Below, one piece after another: positions 59,727 through 64,000 of a stretch of 64,000 bases of DNA. The first letter of the stretch is position 1. The number at the start of each line of letters is the position of its first letter. The notes beneath the pieces were generated by a model that was given only the letters and a program-made list of their open reading frames with translations, made no database searches and was not told the origin of the DNA. The position numbers were made by a program, and so were the translations under genes. This stretch comes from JANXMY01 sp964251675 (lineage in GTDB: Bacteria; Armatimonadota; Armatimonadia; Armatimonadales; Capsulimonadaceae): positions 48,697 to 112,696 of the forward strand of contig CAXUKS010000011.1 of the NCBI GenBank assembly GCA_964251675.1, given 5' to 3'.

Positions 59727-60531
59727 TGTCTCTCCGGGCCTGCTGGTCTCCGGCCCGGAGGACGCCGCTGAAACGCTGGTGTTCCTGCATGGCTGGGGCG
59801 GCAGCCGGGAGCTGTGGCGGCACACCCTGGAAAAACTTCCGCAGTTCCGGTGCCTTGCCCTGGACCTGCCCGGAACCGGGGATACGCCCCTGCCGCCGGA
59901 AATGACTGCGATGTCGCAGCTCGCGGCGTGGGTCTCTGAGACCTGCGCCGCGTTCGGCCTGACGCACATCACGCTGGTCGGGCACTCGCTCGGCGGCAAT
60001 CTGGCGGCGCAGACGGCGCTGGACTTTCCGGCCCTGGTTCGCCGCCTCGTGCTGGTGGATGCCGCGCTGAACCCCGCGCATCTGCCCGTCCGCGCCCGCT
60101 GGCCGCTGCACCGCCGCTGGGGCCTGTCCGCACTCAAGCTGCTGCGTTTCGGCGCACTGGCTATGGCCCCGTGGGGCCGCCGCGTGTCTGCCGCTGAAGC
60201 CGCGCAGTTCTGGCGTGGGCAGGCCCGGCGGATGCACTGGTATGTCGCCGCGAACCCGGATGACCGCCGTCTGCAATGCCAGCTTCAGGCGCTTACTGAT
60301 AACCCACTCTTGCCCGCACGTCTGGCGGCTCTGTCGATGCCGGTTTTAATCCTGCACGGCGCGTATGACCCGGTGGTCCCGGTCGCCTCGGCGCGGGCGC
60401 TGGCCCGGTCTTTGCCCGCCGCCCGTCTTCAGCTCTTTCCCACTTCCCTGCACTGCCCGATGGACACCGAGGCCGATGCCTTCGCGCAGGCTCTCACGGA
60501 GTTTGTGCAGGCTTCGTCTTCAGATACGTAA
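59704..60531 (+). CDS. Alpha/beta hydrolase
   Basis: A 275-residue hydrolase with LVFLHGWGGS (oxyanion region), nucleophile Ser in VGHSLGGN, Asp in LHGAYDPVVP and His in SLHCPMDTE. No ATG lies near the domain start; TTG 59704 has gggggagggg 3 bases upstream and gives a 12-residue leader. It overlaps the 3' end of the previous gene by 23 bases, and its binding site is part of that gene's Gly-repeat coding. An alternative ATG at 59602 lies deeper in the overlap. The 3' end overlaps the convergent 5'-nucleotidase gene. Confidence 0.82.
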   Translation: MAAAETINVSPGLLVSGPEDAAETLVFLHGWGGSRELWRHTLEKLPQFRCLALDLPGTGDTPLPPEMTAMSQLAAWVSETCAAFGLTHITLVGHSLGGNLAAQTALDFPALVRRLVLVDAALNPAHLPVRARWPLHRRWGLSALKLLRFGALAMAPWGRRVSAAEAAQFWRGQARRMHWYVAANPDDRRLQCQLQALTDNPLLPARLAALSMPVLILHGAYDPVVPVASARALARSLPAARLQLFPTSLHCPMDTEADAFAQALTEFVQASSSDT

Positions 60532-61999
60532 TCACGGAGTCGCGCATATCCCGCCCCGTGTCTGTCAGGCGGGCGGCGGGCAGATGGTACTCCGAGGCGG
60601 CAATAAAATCAACAAACGCCACGCGGTATGTCTTCGCCGGGTCAAGGTCTGCGACAGACCCCGAGGCCACTGTGGTCGGCGCGGCTTTGAGCAGCCCCAA
60701 GACTTCTGCCCCCGTCAGGCTGGCCGTCACCACATGGTCATTGAAAGGCATCGCGGCCAGAATGTCGTAGCGCGTTACGGCAGAGTGTCGGAAGACATTG
60801 AAAAAGCCGCTGCCGTCCGGGTTCAGCGCCAAATCCGCGCCTGCATCGGAGCGCAGAGCGTCCATCACAATGTGCGTTGTCTGCTGCATCCGGGCGGCGG
60901 GCGTGGCCGCCACCGGGCCTATCTGCCCGACCACCGTTTGCAGGGGCGTCACAAAGGGACGAATCACCGCCGCGATATCCGGTGCTTCGGCCAGCTTTGC
61001 ATCCACCGGCAGCAGCTTGTCTGCATAGGCGGCCAGATGCCAGGGCTTACCCGCGCTGTCCCGCGCAAAGCGCAGGTCAAAGCGGCCCAAATCCACGCCG
61101 AACTCCCCGGCCTGCACCACCGGAACCGGGTCGCCCTTGCTGTTAGAGAGCAGCAGGGGCTGGTACAAAAATGTGTGCGAGTCGCCCCCCACAATGGCAT
61201 CCAGCCCGGACGTCTGCGCGGCCAGCAGCATATCCGCCGGAGTTCCAAGATGTGTGAGGCCGATCAAAACATCGCAGTGGGCGCGGGCTTTCGGTATCCA
61301 TTCCTGCGCCGCTGCGACCGGGTCCGAGATACTCCAGCCCTTGGTCTGCGGGTACGCCGCCGAGCGCGGCGTGGTCAGCCCCAGAAAGCCGACCCGGACA
61401 CCGCCAATGGTTTTCACGACATAGGGCAGAACGCCAGGGATGGGGGTGCCGCTTGTGTCGGTGAGATTGGCACAAATCCACGGGAAGTGCGAGGCGGCGA
61501 TCACCTTTCGGAGCGCGGCCTGCGCTCCTGCCGCGTCGTTCTGGTCAAAGCCGTCTTTGGCCTTGAACTCATTGTTGCCCACGGCGAACAGATCATAGCC
61601 CGTCGCGTTCATCGCGGCCACATCTGCCTGCCCAAGATATGTAGTCGCCAGCGGTCCGCGTGTGAACAAATCTCCCGAGTCAATCACCAGTACCGGGTTC
61701 TTGATCTCTTTTTTGAGGCGGCGGATGAGAGTTGCCCGCCGCGCCGCGCCGCCCCGCTGCGGCTGCTCATTGGGACTGCGCCCGGCTTCCACATAATCAA
61801 ACGGCAGCAAGTGTCCGTGGATGTCGTTGGTGTGCAGCAGCGTCAGCCGAAGCACGTTCGGGTTTGCCTTTGCGGCGGGTTTCGCCTTCGGCGCGGCGGC
61901 GGCGGGCAGGATAAAACACAAGAGGACAAGAGCGAGGGGTTGAAAACCCCCCGCTCGGTAAGGCGTCCTTCGGACGAAAGAGCAGGTAAGCGAGGGCAT
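60494..61999 (-). CDS. Secreted 5'-nucleotidase/2',3'-cyclic phosphodiesterase family protein
   Basis: A 501-residue exported metallophosphatase. The N-terminal domain has LHTNDIHGHLLPFD, VIDSGDLFTRGP, GYDLFAVGNNEF, IGLTHLGTPADM and VGGDSHT, the metal ligands of the family. The C-terminal domain holds DALRSDAGADLALNPDGSGF and the substrate loop FNVFRHS. The signal peptide ends LVLLCFILPAAAA. Its start lies inside a palindromic repeat: ATG 61999 is the nearest good start, ATG 62080 another. It shares 38 bases with the convergent hydrolase gene. Confidence 0.87.
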   Translation of the reverse strand: MPSLTCSFVRRTPYRAGGFQPLALVLLCFILPAAAAPKAKPAAKANPNVLRLTLLHTNDIHGHLLPFDYVEAGRSPNEQPQRGGAARRATLIRRLKKEIKNPVLVIDSGDLFTRGPLATTYLGQADVAAMNATGYDLFAVGNNEFKAKDGFDQNDAAGAQAALRKVIAASHFPWICANLTDTSGTPIPGVLPYVVKTIGGVRVGFLGLTTPRSAAYPQTKGWSISDPVAAAQEWIPKARAHCDVLIGLTHLGTPADMLLAAQTSGLDAIVGGDSHTFLYQPLLLSNSKGDPVPVVQAGEFGVDLGRFDLRFARDSAGKPWHLAAYADKLLPVDAKLAEAPDIAAVIRPFVTPLQTVVGQIGPVAATPAARMQQTTHIVMDALRSDAGADLALNPDGSGFFNVFRHSAVTRYDILAAMPFNDHVVTASLTGAEVLGLLKAAPTTVASGSVADLDPAKTYRVAFVDFIAASEYHLPAARLTDTGRDMRDSVITYLKTKPAQTP

Positions 62000-62050
62000 T
62001 TTCTTCCACCCGAAGGGTGCCTCTTTAAGCGAGGGGTTTTCAACCCCTCG
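61933..62050. repeat. Large extragenic palindrome, class B, overlapping a gene start
   Basis: cgaggggttgaaaacccccc, gcgtccttcggacg, spacer, cacccgaagggtg, cgaggggttttcaacccctcg in mirrored order. It matches the copies at 29168 and the right end of 5778. The minus-strand 5'-nucleotidase starts inside it, so part of the element is translated as the first 20 or so residues of a signal peptide. Confidence 0.88.
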
Positions 62051-62076
62051 GTGATTGCGGTCTTTTCGCTCGGTCC

Positions 62077-63033
62077 TCAATATCCCTGCTCCTTGTCCAC
62101 CACATTCTCCAGCGTCTCGCCACGCTCGAACCGGCCCAAATTATCCAGGAAGATCGTGCGCCGCCGCGCATCAATTTCCGCCCCGCCGCCCGATGAATCG
62201 TGTGGCGCGATATGCACGTTCGGCAAATCCCACAGCGGGCTGTCCGGGGGCAGCGGCTCGCGGTCAAACACATCCAGGCAGGCCCCGGCTATCGCGCCCG
62301 CCTGCAATGCCTTAATCAGCGCCGGCTCGTCCACCAGCCCGCCCCGCGCAATGTTGATCAGCCATGCCGACCGCTTCATCCGGGCCAGCGCGTCCGCCCC
62401 GACCAGGGCACGGGATTCGCCGGTCAGCGCGGCGGCGATCACCACGAAGTCGCTTTCCGCCAGCAGCGTTTTCAGACCTTCTGACCCCGTCCGCACCTCA
62501 TCGACACCGTCTGCGGGTTTGTCCTGGCGGCGCAGTCCCAGTGTCTTCATGCCGAACGCTTTGCTGCGGGCGGCCACGCCGCGCCCAATCGGCCCCAGCC
62601 CGATGATGCCCACGGTTTTGCCATGCAGCTCAAACTGCGGCACGCCGCGCCAGACATGGGCACGCTGATTGTCCGCCAGTGCCGCCAGACCATGCGCGGC
62701 CATCAGCATCCACGCCAGCACAAACTCGCCTATCGCAATCTCATACGCCGGGCCTGAGTCCGTCAGCACCAGCTTCGGGTTCGCCCGCACCGCCGGGGTC
62801 AGCACATGGTCTACGCCCGCGCTGGCCGTATGCAGCCAGCGCAGCTTCGGGGTATTTTCGACGACCTGGGCAAACCGCTTGCCGCCCGCCCAGCGCAGGA
62901 CCGCCTCCGCGTCTGTCAGTCCGGCGACGGGCGCGTCGTCCTCGCTGTATGGCAGAAGCTCCGCCGTCGGCGCGGCCTCACGGGCAGGGCCGATGAACGA
63001 GGCTAGAAGGTAGTCAGGAACAAGGATTTTCAT
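62077..63033 (-). CDS. D-isomer specific 2-hydroxyacid dehydrogenase family protein
   Basis: A 318-residue NAD(P)-dependent oxidoreductase. The nucleotide motif is GLGPIG (145-150). Catalytic Arg230 (INIARGGLVDE), Glu259 (DVFDREPLP) and His278 (IAPHDSS) are present; the residue after His differs from the usual PHxSG/PHIAW, which may affect specificity. ATG 63033 (MKILVPDYLL) is chosen over the in-frame start at 63069. The substrate (glycerate, phosphoglycerate-like or other 2-oxoacid) is not fixed by sequence. Confidence 0.88.
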   Translation of the reverse strand: MKILVPDYLLASFIGPAREAAPTAELLPYSEDDAPVAGLTDAEAVLRWAGGKRFAQVVENTPKLRWLHTASAGVDHVLTPAVRANPKLVLTDSGPAYEIAIGEFVLAWMLMAAHGLAALADNQRAHVWRGVPQFELHGKTVGIIGLGPIGRGVAARSKAFGMKTLGLRRQDKPADGVDEVRTGSEGLKTLLAESDFVVIAAALTGESRALVGADALARMKRSAWLINIARGGLVDEPALIKALQAGAIAGACLDVFDREPLPPDSPLWDLPNVHIAPHDSSGGGAEIDARRRTIFLDNLGRFERGETLENVVDKEQGY

Positions 63034-63085
63034 GGGGCTAGTGTACCCGTCGTGTCCTGAAATCGCCACCAGAACAGCCGAGCGA

Positions 63086-63115
63086 TTGACAACCGACCCC
63101 CAAGTCGGCTATACT
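63086..63115 (+). promoter_or_regulatory. Sigma70-type promoter for glutaredoxin-Hfq-like run
   Basis: TTGACA (63086-63091), 18 bases, TATACT (63110-63115): perfect -35 and five of six -10 positions. The start codon at 63128 is only 12 bases behind the -10, so the mRNA would be nearly leaderless; no ribosome binding site is visible, which agrees. Confidence 0.78.
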
Positions 63116-63127
63116 GCCTTCAACGCT

Positions 63128-63370
63128 ATGGCTCAAGTCACGTTATATTCCAAACCCGGCTGCCACCTGTGCGAGGACGCCCGGCGCGTTCTGGAGCAGG
63201 TGCAGAAGCAAATGCCGTTCTCTTTAGAAGAAGTCAACATTCAGCAAGACCCGACCCTGCTGGCCGAGTACGGCGAGCAGATCCCGGTCGTGCTGCTGAA
63301 CGGGACATTTTTCTGTGAATATGAAGTCGATGCAGAGCGTTTGCGGCAGCTTCTAAACGAACTATCTTAA
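63128..63370 (+). CDS. Glutaredoxin-like thiol oxidoreductase (DUF836 type)
   Basis: An 80-residue thioredoxin-fold protein: VTLYSKPGCHLCEDARRVLE with the CxxC motif Cys-His-Leu-Cys, cis-Pro in QIPVVLLNG and a closing helix. This is the small glutaredoxin/DUF836 group with unknown reductant. ATG 63128 follows a consensus promoter by 12 bases, so the message is probably nearly leaderless. Two small genes follow on the same strand. Confidence 0.85.
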   Translation: MAQVTLYSKPGCHLCEDARRVLEQVQKQMPFSLEEVNIQQDPTLLAEYGEQIPVVLLNGTFFCEYEVDAERLRQLLNELS

Positions 63371-63411
63371 ACGAACTATCTTAATTACTATTTTGAGGAG
63401 GTGAACCTATC

Positions 63412-63513
63412 ATGCGTGTCCGTGCCAAAGAACTGCGCCGCACTCGGAAGCGGTCGGAAGATCGCCATAAAGCCCGTCACAAGGCCGATGTCAAACCCGC
63501 GCCGAAGAAATAA
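63412..63513 (+). CDS. Small highly basic protein, 33 residues
   Basis: gaggaggtg about 8 bases before ATG 63412 is the strongest ribosome binding site in the area. The product is nearly all Arg, Lys, Ala, Glu and His (MRVRAKELRRTRKRSEDRHK, then ARHKADVKPAPKK). It could bind RNA or the ribosome, like other tiny basic proteins. It lies between the glutaredoxin-like gene and an Hfq-like gene, six bases before the latter. Family unknown. Confidence 0.65.
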   Translation: MRVRAKELRRTRKRSEDRHKARHKADVKPAPKK

Positions 63514-63519
63514 ACGCTT

Positions 63520-63765
63520 ATGGACACGGAACTGGAACGGCTGCAGGATGCGATCCGCGCCGACAAGCGCGTTTCGCCCCGCGAGGCGGAACTGATCAAA
63601 TACCGGGACAACCGCACGCCGCTGACCCTGAAGCTGATGAGCGGCGAGACGGTGGACGGCGCGATCCGCTGGTATGATGCGTCGGCCCTGCGGCTGGTAC
63701 AGGCAGACCGGTCCGAGATGACGATATATCATCACGCGATTGCCTATTATCGTGCCCGCTCGTAG
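63520..63765 (+). CDS. Divergent Hfq/Sm-like RNA chaperone
   Basis: An 81-residue protein. After a 25-residue helix the sequence RTPLTLKLMSGETVDGAIRW, YDASALRLV and MTIYHHAIAYY follows the bacterial Sm fold: strand 1-2 with G at the turn, the FD-like YD, and YHHAIAYY in place of YKHAIST in Hfq. The usual QDxFLN N-terminus is not present, so the distal RNA face may differ. It would act in small-RNA pairing or RNA stability. A terminator follows 11 bases later. Confidence 0.68.
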   Translation: MDTELERLQDAIRADKRVSPREAELIKYRDNRTPLTLKLMSGETVDGAIRWYDASALRLVQADRSEMTIYHHAIAYYRARS

Positions 63766-63776
63766 CTGACTCGATT

Positions 63777-63819
63777 AAAACAGCCCTGCGGCTCTCTTTG
63801 AGAGACGCAGGGCTGTTTT
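63777..63819. terminator. Bidirectional intrinsic terminator
   Basis: A perfect 14-base stem aaaacagccctgcg / cgcagggctgtttt around a 15-base loop. A-rich and T-rich ends serve both the Hfq-like gene (plus) and tRNA-Cys (minus). Confidence 0.92.
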
Positions 63820-63834
63820 GTTGGCGGATAAAAT

Positions 63835-63909
63835 TGGAGGTGCCGGGCAGAATCGAACTGCCGCATAAAGGTTTTGCAGACCTCTCCCTTACCACTTGGG
63901 CACGGCACC
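63835..63909 (-). tRNA. tRNA-Cys (GCA)
   Basis: Read on the minus strand: acceptor ggtgccg / cggcacc, D-arm, anticodon loop ctgcaaa with anticodon GCA, T-loop ttcgatt. CCA is encoded at the 3' end (63835-63837). Full 75-base gene, first base at 63909. Confidence 0.94.
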
Positions 63910-63930
63910 ACACTCAGAATAGACAAAGAA

Positions 63931-64000
63931 AGCGGGAGACGAGATTCGAACTCGCGACATTTTGCTTGGGAAGCAAACGCTCTACCACTGAACTACTCCC
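63931..64000 (-). tRNA. tRNA-Gly (CCC), 5' end cut by window
   Basis: Minus strand: gggagtagttcagtggtagagc start, anticodon loop ttcccaa with anticodon CCC, T-loop ttcgaat and acceptor end ctcccgc. The first two bases lie beyond 64000. CCA is not encoded, in contrast to tRNA-Cys next to it. Confidence 0.9.

Overview
The window looks like chromosomal DNA of a GC-rich, diderm, aerobically respiring bacterium, most likely Armatimonadota or a close relative. This rests on gene content only: a prepilin-like protein of the H-X9-DG (DUF1559) type, a fused mannose-1-phosphate guanylyltransferase/mutase, a GH57 branching enzyme, two Uma2-family proteins, a complete 14-gene complex I locus, and many long extragenic palindromes. 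No rRNA, phage, insertion sequence or CRISPR array was seen. A 10-base run of N at 56934-56943 marks an assembly gap inside a gene.

Layout. 1-2.6 kb: the first codons of an AbrB-type regulator (minus), cysE, an LD-carboxypeptidase, and a nucleotidyltransferase-like gene interrupted by a stop codon. 2.6-6.6 kb: a MacA/MacB-type efflux system (adaptor, permease, separate ATPase) split by two large palindromes. 6.6-12.2 kb, minus strand: nucleotidyltransferase, sugar isomerase, cdd, tlyA, histidine phosphatase, a Crp/Fnr regulator, a membrane protein and an H-X9-DG protein. 12.3-16.2 kb: repeats, a lipoprotein and six small unknown genes, one frameshifted. 16.3-21.9 kb: a secreted phosphodiester glycosidase, an HD hydrolase, three AT-richer genes (one Imm42-like) and an ABC exporter, closed by a strong terminator. 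21.9-23.1 kb: a small acidic protein and a ROK kinase (minus). 23.3-28.1 kb: metH, a SUKH (SMI1/KNR4) protein and a Uma2 protein.

28.2-46.7 kb is the nuoA-N locus, preceded by a near-consensus promoter. All 14 subunits are present in canonical order, but the gene string is broken between nuoD/E, nuoE/F and nuoF/G by seven unrelated genes. Six are small and visibly AT-richer; several resemble the C-terminal toxin and immunity modules of polymorphic toxin systems. The seventh is a phytanoyl-CoA dioxygenase-like gene. Long palindromes sit inside the operon after nuoB and nuoG.

46.7-53.9 kb, minus strand: an NTF2-like protein and a second Uma2 protein bracketed by similar hairpins, the ManC/mutase fusion (mutase half lacking its catalytic serine motif), an overlapping AAA-ATPase plus PD-(D/E)XK nuclease pair that looks like a small defence module, and a GH57 branching enzyme. 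54.1-63.8 kb: a secreted VIT/VWA protein, a DUF4385 protein, a Nif3-type protein, a TPM-like membrane protein, an alpha/beta hydrolase, a secreted 5'-nucleotidase whose start lies in a palindrome, a 2-hydroxyacid dehydrogenase, and a glutaredoxin-like protein followed by a 33-residue basic protein and a divergent Hfq/Sm-like protein. The window ends with tRNA-Cys and the partial tRNA-Gly(CCC).

The strongest leads are the orphan toxin/immunity-like genes settled in housekeeping operons, the ATPase-nuclease pair, the four-hairpin palindrome family, and the Hfq-like gene.
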